Shown: positions 8,722 to 17,547 of the stretch, in pieces
Layout of the letters: each line of letters starts with the position of its first letter
Numbering within the stretch: position 1 is the stretch's first letter
Source of the DNA: Aliishimia sp039978895
GTDB lineage: Bacteria; Pseudomonadota; Alphaproteobacteria; Rhodobacterales; Rhodobacteraceae
Assembly (NCBI GenBank): GCA_039978895.1
Contig: JBDWAL010000033.1
Location: 197,371-261,370, forward strand
Direction: 5' to 3'
DNA: 64,000 bases
Notes under the pieces: model-generated
The model's database searches: none
Told to the model about the DNA's origin: nothing
What the model saw: only the letters and a program-made list of their open reading frames with translations
Program-made: the position numbers and the translations under genes

Positions 8722-11039
8722 TCTGCAGGGAGAAGAGGCGGTTTGTTTTTGCCTATTTGTGGTTTTGCCGGGCCTTCGATTTTTAGATCCAATTCGCCTG
8801 CTTTTACACCCACTTTGACGATTCCACCCTTCGCCAATTTGCCAAAAAGGAGCTCCTCGGCGAGTGGCTTTTTGATATACTCTTGGATTACGCGACCCAA
8901 AGGACGTGCGCCCATTTTGTCATCATAACCTTTATTTGAGAGCCATTCGGCAGCTGGTTTGGTCAGCTCAATCGTAACCCCACGATCCAGAAGTTGGGCT
9001 TCCAACTGAAGCACGAATTTCTCAACCACCTGCAGAATAACTTCCTTAGGCAATGGCGCAAAAGAAATCACGGCATCTAGACGGTTTCTGAATTCCGGGG
9101 TGAAGGTACGTTCGATTGCTGCCGTGTCTTCGCCTTCGCGACGGTCACGTCCAAAGCCTATCGCAGATTTGGCCTGTTCCATGGCGCCCGCATTTGAGGT
9201 CATGATCAGAATCACATTACGGAAGTCGACCGTCCGACCATTGTGGTCCGTCAGTTGGCCGTGATCCATAACTTGCAACAAGATATTATAAACATCAGGA
9301 TGCGCTTTTTCCATTTCATCCAAAAGCAACACACAGTGTGGATGTTGATCAACACCATCTGTGAGCATGCCGCCTTGATCAAAGCCAACATAGCCAGGAG
9401 GCGCGCCGATCAGCCGAGACACAGCATGCTTTTCCATATATTCCGACATGTCAAAACGAAGCATCTCTACGCCAAGTGTGTCTGCAAGTTGTTTTGCAAC
9501 TTCAGTTTTGCCCACGCCAGTTGGTCCGGCAAACAGATAGTTCCCGATTGGCTTCTCTGGTTCTCGAAGTCCTGCTCTGGCCAGTTTGATCGCAGAAGAA
9601 AGCGCTTCAATTGCTGCGTCTTGGCCAAACACCACGCGTTTGAGGCTGATTTCGAGGTCTTTGAGGACCTGAGCATCATCCTTGGAAACATTCTTGGGTG
9701 GAATGCGAGCGATCTTGGCAACAACGGCTTCGATCTCTTTGACGCCGATTGTTTTGCGCCGTTTTGACTCAACAACGAGATGCTGAGCAGCCCCAGCTTC
9801 GTCAATTACGTCGATTGCTTTGTCCGGCAGTTTGCGATCGTTAATGTAACGCGCAGAAAGCTCTACAGCGGTTTTGATCGCATCATTTGTATATTTCACC
9901 GAATGATGGTCTTCGAAGTATGGTTTGAGGCCGCGCAGAATTTTTACACTGTCTTCCACTGATGGTTCGGCCACGTCGATTTTTTGGAATCTTCGGCTTA
10001 ACGCGCGATCTTTTTCAAAGTGCTGACGGAATTCTTTATAAGTTGTCGAACCCATTGTCCGCAGTTTTCCACCCTGCAAAGCAGGCTTCAAAAGGTTCGA
10101 AGCATCCATTGCGCCGCCAGATGTCGCGCCAGCACCGATCACAGTATGGATCTCGTCAATAAACAGAACAGCGTCGGGGTGCTCTTCCAGTTCAGTGACC
10201 ACGGCTTTGAGGCGCTCTTCGAAATCACCGCGATAACGTGTGCCGGCCAACAAAGCGCCCAAATCAAGGGAGTAAATCGTTGTTTCGGACAACACTTGCG
10301 GGATTTCACCAGCTACGATTTTCCGCGCAAGACCTTCAGCAATCGCTGTTTTCCCAACGCCTGGGTCGCCGACAAGTAACGGATTGTTCTTGCGTCGACG
10401 GCACAAAACTTGAATGCAGCGTTCTACTTCATGGTCGCGTCCAATCAGTGGATCAATGTCGCCTTCACGTGACTTTGCGTTCAAATCGACACAGTACTTT
10501 GCCAGCGCTGATTCTTTTTTCTCGCCTTCCGTAACGCCTTGCATCTCTTCTTCACCCTCTGGTGCGCCAGAGACGGGGCGGCTTTCCCCGTAGGACGGAT
10601 CTTTGGCGACCCCATGTGCGATAAAGTTCACGGCGTCGTAACGTGTCATTTCCTGTTCTTGCAGAAAATACGCGGCATTGGATTCCCGTTCAGCAAATAT
10701 GGCCACGAGCACGTTGGCACCGGTAACCTCTGTTCGTCCTGAGGATTGAACGTGAATCGCCGCACGCTGAATAACGCGTTGGAATGCCGCTGTTGGCACC
10801 GCTTCGGACCCTTCAATGTCCGTCACGAGATTCGCAAGATCTTCGTCCACGAATTCCACCAAGGTTTGACGCAGTTCTTCTGTGTCAACGCTGCAGGCTT
10901 TCATCACCTTCAATGCGTCGGGCTCGTCAATCAAGGCCAGCAACAAGTGTTCAAGCGTTGCGAATTCATGACGTCGCGCATTTGCAAGCGCGAGGGCGGC
11001 GTGGATAGCCTGTTCTAGTGTCGTCGAAAATGAGGGCAC
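8718..11039 (-). CDS. clpA: ATP-dependent Clp protease ATP-binding subunit ClpA
   Basis: AAA+ unfoldase that feeds substrates to ClpP. 773 residues in the usual order: double Clp_N domain (1-145), AAA module 1 with GDPGVGKTA at ~224-232, and AAA module 2 with AGPTGVGKTE near residue 500. The SAIGFGRD segment in module 2 carries the IGF tripeptide expected for ClpP docking. There is no clpS gene directly upstream, where many proteobacteria have it; 163 bases separate the start from gloB on the same strand. The gene is full length. Confidence 0.96.
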   Translation of the reverse strand: MPSFSTTLEQAIHAALALANARRHEFATLEHLLLALIDEPDALKVMKACSVDTEELRQTLVEFVDEDLANLVTDIEGSEAVPTAAFQRVIQRAAIHVQSSGRTEVTGANVLVAIFAERESNAAYFLQEQEMTRYDAVNFIAHGVAKDPSYGESRPVSGAPEGEEEMQGVTEGEKKESALAKYCVDLNAKSREGDIDPLIGRDHEVERCIQVLCRRRKNNPLLVGDPGVGKTAIAEGLARKIVAGEIPQVLSETTIYSLDLGALLAGTRYRGDFEERLKAVVTELEEHPDAVLFIDEIHTVIGAGATSGGAMDASNLLKPALQGGKLRTMGSTTYKEFRQHFEKDRALSRRFQKIDVAEPSVEDSVKILRGLKPYFEDHHSVKYTNDAIKTAVELSARYINDRKLPDKAIDVIDEAGAAQHLVVESKRRKTIGVKEIEAVVAKIARIPPKNVSKDDAQVLKDLEISLKRVVFGQDAAIEALSSAIKLARAGLREPEKPIGNYLFAGPTGVGKTEVAKQLADTLGVEMLRFDMSEYMEKHAVSRLIGAPPGYVGFDQGGMLTDGVDQHPHCVLLLDEMEKAHPDVYNILLQVMDHGQLTDHNGRTVDFRNVILIMTSNAGAMEQAKSAIGFGRDRREGEDTAAIERTFTPEFRNRLDAVISFAPLPKEVILQVVEKFVLQLEAQLLDRGVTIELTKPAAEWLSNKGYDDKMGARPLGRVIQEYIKKPLAEELLFGKLAKGGIVKVGVKAGELDLKIEGPAKPQIGKNKPPLLPAD

Positions 11040-11202
11040 GCTGGTGCTCCTTCTTATCTGGGTCGGCGGAGTCGTCGCTGGTAAGACAGCCCCGTACCAA
11101 CCATGGCCTGATAGTATTAGAGTTTGGTTGATCTTGGCGCGGCTTCAAGGTGTTTCTTCGAGAAAATCGGTCACTTTTCCTGACATTGCCTATTTTACAG
11201 CA

Positions 11203-11970
11203 TTAAAACGCGTCTTTGCGGGTTCGAATTTCGGAAAAAACATCTACAGACTTTGCGCCAGTCATCCCTAAATGCGCCTGAATGTCTGGATTGGCGGCAC
11301 GCAAAAAGGGGTTTGTGGCGAGTTCGAGCGCCAGTTCCGATGGGACTGTTGGCGTGTTTGCCTTCCGTGCGGCATCGATCTCAGCGACCCTTTTGTGCAG
11401 TTCTTTGTTTTCGGGATCAATCGTGATCGCAAAGCGTGCATTTGCGGCTGTGTACTCATGGCCGGAATAGACAGAGGTGGCTTCTGGAAGGGCTGCAAGT
11501 TTGGATAGGCTTTCCCACATTTGCGGATGGGAGCCTTCGAAGACACGTCCACAGCCTAATGCCATTAGACTATCCGCGGTGAAAACGGCGGCACTTTCTG
11601 GGAAGTGGAATGCGACATGGCCGATTGTATGTCCAGATACGTCAATCACTGTACCTGTCTCGTTTCCGATGGAAATAGTATCTCCTTCTGTCACCGAGAT
11701 ATCCAACTGTGGCAACCGGTTCGTGTCTGCCGTCGCGCCCACGACACGTGCTTTGTATTCAGCCAAAACCGCATCAAGGCCGCCAATGTGGTCCCAATGG
11801 TGGTGCGTGATTAAGATTTGATCAAGCGACCAATCCCGTTTCTTGAGTTCGGCAAGAATGGGGCCAGCTTCCGGGATGTCGATCAGACTGGTCGATCCTG
11901 TGGCTGCATCATGTGCCAGAAACGCATAATTGTCTGACAGGCAAGGGATCGTAACGATTTCTAGAGACAT
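11203..11970 (-). CDS. gloB: Hydroxyacylglutathione hydrolase (glyoxalase II)
   Basis: Cytoplasmic metallo-beta-lactamase-fold enzyme hydrolysing S-lactoylglutathione to lactate and glutathione, the second step of methylglyoxal detoxification. The binuclear metal motif THHHWDHIGG is at residues 55-64, with GHTIGHV and YSGHEYT further on supplying other ligands, and the C-terminal HAGH_C region is present. I start at the second of two close methionines (MSLEIVTIPC), matching the usual ~255-residue length; starting two codons earlier is possible. Divergent from the methyltransferase gene, with ~100 bases between. Confidence 0.95.
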   Translation of the reverse strand: MSLEIVTIPCLSDNYAFLAHDAATGSTSLIDIPEAGPILAELKKRDWSLDQILITHHHWDHIGGLDAVLAEYKARVVGATADTNRLPQLDISVTEGDTISIGNETGTVIDVSGHTIGHVAFHFPESAAVFTADSLMALGCGRVFEGSHPQMWESLSKLAALPEATSVYSGHEYTAANARFAITIDPENKELHKRVAEIDAARKANTPTVPSELALELATNPFLRAANPDIQAHLGMTGAKSVDVFSEIRTRKDAF

Positions 11971-12068
11971 GGCCATTTTTCTTTTGGAAGTTAGGGTAGT
12001 ACATAAGTTGGTGCGGCTATGCCGATTTGGCAAGGCATAGATGTGCAAGACGCACGAGGGACATACTG

Positions 12069-12812
12069 ATGCATCTGGACGTTCAGGATTTGCGCAACTT
12101 TTACTATCGTAAAGCGCTAGGACGGGCCGTACAGGCGAGTCTGCGTCATCGCGTGTTGCAAATGTGGCCGGAAGCCAAAGGCCAGACAGTGGTGGGGTTT
12201 GGCTTCGCTGTGCCCCTTTTGCGCCCCTATCTTGAAGAATCACGGCGAACTGTCGCTTTGATGCCGGGGCCGCAAGGGGTTATGCCTTGGCCTTCCAACA
12301 TGCCCAATGTGGCGACCCTAAGCGAAGATACTTTTTGGCCTCTGGAGACGGGTCACGTTGACAAGCTCATTCTCCTACATGGTTTAGAAACTTCAGAGCA
12401 ACCCTCGTTGCTGCTCGAAGAAGCTTGGCGTGTGCTTGGGCCCGGTGGGAAAATGATAGTGATCGTACCGAACAGAGCGGGACTTTGGTCTCGTCGGGAT
12501 GCCACTCCCTTTGGTTATGGGCGTCCATATTCGTCGAGCCAATTGGAAACTCAATTGCGCAAACATCAGTTTTTGCCAGAACGTCATGCTGGTGCCTTAT
12601 ATCAATTGCCATCGGATCGACGGATTTGGATGAAATCCGCGCGTCTGTTCGAGAGGGTCGGACGGGTCATGCCTGCGATGATTGCGGGGGGCGCGTTCGT
12701 TGTTGAAGCCACAAAGTTAGTTTATCCGCCCAAAGGCAAAGTCAAACGCTCTAAAGCAAAGCCTGTGCGGGTGCCGCAGGGTATCACCTCTCCCGTTGCA
12801 GGGCGAATCTGA
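12069..12812 (+). CDS. Class I SAM-dependent methyltransferase
   Basis: 247 residues. The core shows a Rossmann-like pattern: GQTVVGFGFAVPLLRP as a degenerate SAM-binding loop at ~38-53, then LLLEEAWRVLGPGGKMIVIVPN, the typical strand-4/strand-5 block of Methyltransf_11 proteins with the post-motif 'LGPGG'. The first glycine-rich loop is poorer than in most relatives, so activity should not be taken for granted. The start at 12069 gives MHLDVQDLRNFYY, a conserved-looking beginning; an open frame upstream overlaps the gloB promoter region. Substrate unknown. The divergent gloB suggests neighbourhood only. Confidence 0.75.
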   Translation: MHLDVQDLRNFYYRKALGRAVQASLRHRVLQMWPEAKGQTVVGFGFAVPLLRPYLEESRRTVALMPGPQGVMPWPSNMPNVATLSEDTFWPLETGHVDKLILLHGLETSEQPSLLLEEAWRVLGPGGKMIVIVPNRAGLWSRRDATPFGYGRPYSSSQLETQLRKHQFLPERHAGALYQLPSDRRIWMKSARLFERVGRVMPAMIAGGAFVVEATKLVYPPKGKVKRSKAKPVRVPQGITSPVAGRI

Positions 12813-12820
12813 CGGTTAGC

Positions 12821-14212
12821 TTACCAAATCTCTGCGCTATGAAGCGATGTTATTTCGCGATTGAACACGAGGTCAGGTTGATAAATTTTGTCGTAGCCAT
12901 CAGTGCTTGTTCCCGCGTTTTCATCGAAATCGCCGCTATAGCTGGACCCGTTTTCGATCGTGAGAATTACGCGTGGCGCGCCCAAATCATTCGCGGCCGT
13001 TTCATACGCAGCTTCGCCAATCGCGCTGTCTTGGGCCAGAGTACCGTTGAAAATCGAGCTGGTACCAGAGACGAGATCGACAATGTCAGTGACCGCTTCG
13101 GGCGACCAAAGGATCAGCGTGTATTCTTTGGTAAACACTTCCTGCGAGTTTGTTCCGAAACTTTCTTGGATCAGAGTAACCTGATGCAAGTGTCCTGCAA
13201 CGGACGGATCAATGTTAAGGTTTATTGTGTCAGAAGCGTCATCCAGCGTTATCACGCTATGCGCTGAAAATCGGTCATCTTCGACAGGTTGCTTCCATAA
13301 AAACAACGGCTGACCGTCAGTTGGGGCGGATGTAACGTTCAAGGTGATCGTATCTGAGCCGTTACCGCCGTCCGCATCTGTACCCAGTCCGATTGTGATC
13401 GAATCGTTCCCATCGCCGCCAGAGACGTCCGAATTGATGCCTTGGCCAGATTCGGGTTGGGATAAGACGGCCAAATCATCGTCACCCGAACCCCCATAGA
13501 CATGTATGTCGTTACCTTCGACGGATAAGCTGTCATTGCCTGCCCCGGTCAGGATTAACGTTTCGCTCCCGGTGCCTGTCACCAAATCGTCGCCTGCACC
13601 TGTTTGGGTGATATCTGTGTCAGTTGAGATTGTGACTTGGTCGTCACCATCAGATCCTGTTTGAATATCTGCGCGTTCGCCGCCATTGGCCTGAGCGAGG
13701 TCGGATTGCCCGACGACGACGGAGATGTTTTCGTCTGTTATCTCGGGAACGCCATTGAGCAATACATCGTAGTGGACGGGATCGGTGCCAAAATCATCAA
13801 ATAAGGTCAAAGTGATACGTGTCGAACCCGTCTCAGGCTCGGTCTCGGTTGATAAATCGTAGTGCAGGGCCGCATCTTGGTCGAAGTGAGGATTGCCGTC
13901 TTGATCAACGCAATTCCGGGACAAATCGTCTAGATCAAACGCAACAACGTCTTGCGTTGGGTCAAAATCATCGATCAGGCTTATAACATCTGTTTCGCCG
14001 CGGACATGTTCTGCGGCAAAGATGTCACCATCCGGAGTTCCCGAAACAGCGTCAAATGCGTTGAGTTGGTGAACAAGCCCCTGCGAAATGTCTTCGCTGC
14101 CTTCGCTCGTTTCGGTTGTTTCGAGGTCGCTGGCGTCATCATCCGAACCGGGTAGGATCGAAGAGGCCAAGACTCCCATGCCCAACAAGGCTAAAATCGT
14201 GGCAGCCATCAT
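12821..14212 (-). CDS. RTX-type calcium-binding repeat protein with N-terminal membrane segment
   Basis: A 463-residue acidic protein. Residues 2-22 are a hydrophobic signal/anchor (ATILALLGMGVLASSILPG), followed by an Asp/Glu-rich linker and, at about 185-300, hemolysin-type Ca2+-binding nonapeptides such as GGSGDDDLA and GGDGNDSIT. The rest is beta-rich. Many Rhodobacterales carry such proteins in the envelope or exoproteome. An N-terminal hydrophobic segment is unusual for a classic type I secretion substrate, which has only a C-terminal signal, so a Sec-exported or anchored protein is as likely. No secretion genes are adjacent. Confidence 0.7.
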   Translation of the reverse strand: MMAATILALLGMGVLASSILPGSDDDASDLETTETSEGSEDISQGLVHQLNAFDAVSGTPDGDIFAAEHVRGETDVISLIDDFDPTQDVVAFDLDDLSRNCVDQDGNPHFDQDAALHYDLSTETEPETGSTRITLTLFDDFGTDPVHYDVLLNGVPEITDENISVVVGQSDLAQANGGERADIQTGSDGDDQVTISTDTDITQTGAGDDLVTGTGSETLILTGAGNDSLSVEGNDIHVYGGSGDDDLAVLSQPESGQGINSDVSGGDGNDSITIGLGTDADGGNGSDTITLNVTSAPTDGQPLFLWKQPVEDDRFSAHSVITLDDASDTINLNIDPSVAGHLHQVTLIQESFGTNSQEVFTKEYTLILWSPEAVTDIVDLVSGTSSIFNGTLAQDSAIGEAAYETAANDLGAPRVILTIENGSSYSGDFDENAGTSTDGYDKIYQPDLVFNREITSLHSAEIW

Positions 14213-14531
14213 GTCAAATTGACCTTTTGTTCATCAAAAGTGCGGCGTCTGGACGCGTTACGTTTGTCGGATTGGAGGGTGTGTTTGAGCTGACTCGGGC
14301 CATGGAAGTGTTGTTTTTCCTCAATTTCTGCAGGCGCAAAGCGTCGCAGTCGGCATAAGAACATGAAAACGTTAACTAATGCCGAAAAGAGGAATCTTCT
14401 TAGCATGTTGCGGGCCGCGACACCCTCTGCTATGCCGCCCGTGATTTTACCGGGCGATGCATTATTGCCCGAACAATTGCTCTGCGCCGCATGCATCCAT
14501 GTTGCCGGAGCCGTAGAAAGAAGGGATGGAC
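14213..14531. other. Intergenic region upstream of the ATP synthase operon
   Basis: 319 bases between the divergent RTX-type gene and atpH; it must hold promoters for both. The only sigma70-like spacing I see on the plus strand is TTGCGG at 14408 and TATGCC at 14431 with a 17-base spacer, which is a weak match. No supported gene. Confidence 0.35.
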
Positions 14532-15092
14532 GTGTCCGAACCAGCTTCGATTTCAACCGGCATCGCCGCACGTTATGCTTCAGCTGTTTTTGCGCTGGCG
14601 CGTGAAGACAAACAAATTGCCGCGATAGAAGGTGATTTGTCTGCACTTAGCGATGCGATGGCTGATAGTGCCGACTTCAAGGCTTTGATTGCCTCACCGA
14701 TATACAGCCGCGAGGAGCAGGGCACAGCTATCGCTGCTCTCGCAAAAAAAATGAAATTATCTGCCATTACGGCCAACACGCTGAGCCTTATGGCCACAAA
14801 GCGTCGTTTGTTCGTATTGCCGCAGCTTGTCCAAAGCCTGCGCGAGATGATCGCGGAAGACAAAGGTGAAGTGACCGCCGACGTTGTTAGCGCGAAAGCC
14901 CTGACCAAGGCACAATCTGACAATCTTGCCAAATCGCTTAAAGCGAGCACAGGCAAGGACGTGACTATCAATGCTACCGTCGATGAAAGTCTCATTGGCG
15001 GTTTGATTGTAAAAGTGGGCTCGAAGATGATCGATACGTCGATTCGCTCCAAGCTCGACTCCCTCCAGAATGTAATGAAAGAGGTCGGATAA
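14532..15092 (+). CDS. atpH: F1F0 ATP synthase subunit delta
   Basis: Delta subunit, the stator link between the alpha3beta3 head and the b subunits. 186 residues, the usual size. Its N-terminal helical domain begins SEPASISTGIAARYASAVF and the C-terminal end is VGSKMIDTSIRSKLDSL, both typical. I prefer the GTG at 14532 because AAGAAGGG ends about 8 bases before it and homologous proteins, from memory, begin MSEPASI; the ATG two codons upstream sits too close to the ribosome-binding site. First gene of atpHAGDC, with the F0 genes elsewhere, as usual in this group. Confidence 0.95.
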   Translation: MSEPASISTGIAARYASAVFALAREDKQIAAIEGDLSALSDAMADSADFKALIASPIYSREEQGTAIAALAKKMKLSAITANTLSLMATKRRLFVLPQLVQSLREMIAEDKGEVTADVVSAKALTKAQSDNLAKSLKASTGKDVTINATVDESLIGGLIVKVGSKMIDTSIRSKLDSLQNVMKEVG

Positions 15093-16631
15093 ATGGGTAT
15101 CCAAGCTGCAGAAATTTCTGCGATCCTGAAAGACCAGATCAAGAACTTTGGTCAAGAAGCCGAAGTGGCCGAGGTTGGCCGCGTGCTGAGCGTCGGTGAC
15201 GGTATCGCACGTGTGTATGGTCTTGATAAAGTTCAAGCCGGTGAAATGGTTGAATTCCCGGGTGGGATTCAAGGTATGGCGCTGAACCTTGAAGCAGACA
15301 ACGTTGGTGTTGTTATCTTCGGGTCTGACCGTGACATCAAAGAAGGTGACACTGTTAAGCGCACCAACGCGATTGTGGACGTTCCTGTTGGGAACGAACT
15401 GCTGGGCCGCGTTGTTGACGGCTTGGGCAACCCGCTGGACGGCAAGGGTCCAATCGGTGCCAAGCAGCGGTCTGTTGCAGAAGTTAAAGCGCCGGGCATC
15501 ATCCCACGCAAATCCGTTCACGAGCCGATGGCGACTGGCCTCAAATCTGTGGATGCAATGATCCCGATTGGCCGTGGCCAGCGCGAATTGATCATTGGTG
15601 ACCGTCAGACCGGCAAAACAGCTGTGGCGCTTGATGCGATCCTGAACCAGAAATCCTACAATGAAGCGGCTGGCGACGATGAGTACAAGAAATTGTACTG
15701 TGTCTATGTTGCGATCGGCCAAAAGCGCTCAACAGTTGCGCAGCTGGTTAAGAAGCTCGAAGAATCCGGCGCGATGGAATATTCCATTGTTGTGGCTGCG
15801 ACCGCTTCTGACCCTGCACCGATGCAGTTCCTTGCGCCTTATGCTGCGACATCCATGGCGGAATTCTTCCGCGACAATGGTCGCCACGCGCTGATCATCT
15901 ATGATGATTTGTCCAAGCAAGCTGTGTCTTATCGTCAAATGTCCTTGCTTCTGCGTCGCCCACCAGGACGTGAAGCGTATCCTGGTGACGTTTTCTATCT
16001 CCACTCCCGTTTGCTGGAACGCTCCGCGAAGCTTGGTGATGATGCTGGCAATGGCTCTTTGACAGCTCTGCCGATCATCGAAACCCAAGGTGGCGATGTT
16101 TCTGCGTTTATTCCGACAAACGTGATTTCGATCACGGATGGTCAGATCTTCTTGGAAACAGAATTGTTCTACCAAGGGATCCGCCCGGCTGTGAACACAG
16201 GCTTGTCCGTGTCTCGTGTTGGATCTTCGGCGCAAACCAAAGCGATGTCTTCTGTTGCGGGTCCAGTAAAACTGTCCCTTGCTCAGTATCGTGAGATGGC
16301 GGCGTTCGCGCAGTTCGGATCCGACCTGGACGCATCCACGCAGCAGTTGCTGAACCGTGGCGCACGTTTGACTGAGTTGATGAAGCAAGCACAATATGCA
16401 CCGCTGACCAATGCGGAAATCGTATGTGTGATCTTCGCAGGCACCAATGGCTATCTCGACAACGTCTCAGTATCTGATGTTGGCCGTTTTGAAGCTGGCA
16501 TGCTTGCGCACTTGCGTTCGAACAATGCAGACCTGTTGGCAGACATCACGAACAATGATCGTAAGGTCAAAGATGAGCTGGCAGACGCAATCAAAGCAGC
16601 GCTCGACGCATACGCCGCTGACTTCGCTTAA
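15093..16631 (+). CDS. atpA: F1F0 ATP synthase subunit alpha
   Basis: 512-residue alpha subunit of the catalytic head. The P-loop GDRQTGKT is at ~169-176 and the ATP-synthase alpha/beta signature region PAVNTGLSVSRVGSSAQ follows, ending in the C-terminal helical bundle. Alpha subunits bind nucleotide non-catalytically. It starts directly after the atpH stop. Complete and unremarkable; codon use is strongly of the highly expressed type. Confidence 0.98.
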   Translation: MGIQAAEISAILKDQIKNFGQEAEVAEVGRVLSVGDGIARVYGLDKVQAGEMVEFPGGIQGMALNLEADNVGVVIFGSDRDIKEGDTVKRTNAIVDVPVGNELLGRVVDGLGNPLDGKGPIGAKQRSVAEVKAPGIIPRKSVHEPMATGLKSVDAMIPIGRGQRELIIGDRQTGKTAVALDAILNQKSYNEAAGDDEYKKLYCVYVAIGQKRSTVAQLVKKLEESGAMEYSIVVAATASDPAPMQFLAPYAATSMAEFFRDNGRHALIIYDDLSKQAVSYRQMSLLLRRPPGREAYPGDVFYLHSRLLERSAKLGDDAGNGSLTALPIIETQGGDVSAFIPTNVISITDGQIFLETELFYQGIRPAVNTGLSVSRVGSSAQTKAMSSVAGPVKLSLAQYREMAAFAQFGSDLDASTQQLLNRGARLTELMKQAQYAPLTNAEIVCVIFAGTNGYLDNVSVSDVGRFEAGMLAHLRSNNADLLADITNNDRKVKDELADAIKAALDAYAADFA

Positions 16632-16645
16632 GGGGGCCAAGGCAA

Positions 16646-17527
16646 ATGGCAAACCTTAAGGACCTAAAAAACCGGATCGCGAGTGTGAAAAACACCCGTA
16701 AGATCACAAAGGCCATGCAAATGGTCGCCGCGGCGAAACTTCGCCGCGCGCAAGAAGCTGCGGAGCAGTCGCGCCCTTACACAGAACGGTTTACCGCCGT
16801 GATGTCCGGGCTGGCCGCTTCTGTTGGCGATAGCGCGGGTGCGCCAAAGTTGTTGTCAGGAACTGGCAGCGACCAAACGCATCTGTTGGTTGTCATGACG
16901 TCGGAACGCGGTCTTTGCGGTGGGTTTAACACCAATATCGCAAAGCTGGCCAAAGCCCGCGCAGCAACGCTGCAGGGTGAAGGTAAGACAGTCAAAATTT
17001 TGACTGTCGGCAAAAAAGGCCGTGACCAAATGAAACGTGAATTCGGCGAAAAGTTCGTCGGCCACGTGGATTTGGGCGATGTGAAGAAGATTGGGTATTC
17101 GAACGCGCAAGACATCGCGCAAGATGTTCTGTCCCGCTTTGACACGGAAGAGTTCGATGTTGCCACGATCTTCTTTTCGAAGTTCGTGAACGTGGTTAGC
17201 CAAATTCCAACGGCGCAACAGATCATTCCGGCGGCCTTTGAGGCACCGGAAGGCGATGCGGATAGTGCATCGACCTTGTACGACTACGAGCCCAGCGAAG
17301 AGGCCATTTTGGCTGACTTGCTGCCGCGCGGCGTCGCGACTGCGATCTTTAGTGCTTTGTTGGAAAATGGCGCATCCGAGCAAGGCGCGCGGATGTCTGC
17401 GATGGACAACGCCACACGCAACGCGGGTGAGATGATCGATAAACTGACCATCCAATATAACCGTTCGCGTCAGGCTGTGATCACCAACGAGCTGATTGAA
17501 ATTATTTCGGGCGCGGAGGCGCTCTAA
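16646..17527 (+). CDS. atpG: F1F0 ATP synthase subunit gamma
   Basis: 293-residue central stalk subunit that rotates within the alpha3beta3 ring. The N-terminal helix LKNRIASVKNTRKITKAMQM and the C-terminal NRSRQAVITNELIEIISGA form the characteristic antiparallel coiled coil; SERGLCGGFNTNI marks the Rossmann-like middle. Preceded by AAGG seven bases before the ATG, 14 bases after atpA. Full length. Confidence 0.98.
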   Translation: MANLKDLKNRIASVKNTRKITKAMQMVAAAKLRRAQEAAEQSRPYTERFTAVMSGLAASVGDSAGAPKLLSGTGSDQTHLLVVMTSERGLCGGFNTNIAKLAKARAATLQGEGKTVKILTVGKKGRDQMKREFGEKFVGHVDLGDVKKIGYSNAQDIAQDVLSRFDTEEFDVATIFFSKFVNVVSQIPTAQQIIPAAFEAPEGDADSASTLYDYEPSEEAILADLLPRGVATAIFSALLENGASEQGARMSAMDNATRNAGEMIDKLTIQYNRSRQAVITNELIEIISGAEAL

Positions 17528-17547
17528 AGAAACCGGAGAGATACGAC

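Noticed and set aside
12821..14212. Type I secretion partner genes near the RTX proteins
   Set aside because: No ABC transporter, membrane-fusion or TolC-like gene is visible in the window.
14757..15722. 321-codon minus-strand frame opposite atpH/atpA
   Set aside because: A shadow of strongly conserved ATP synthase genes.
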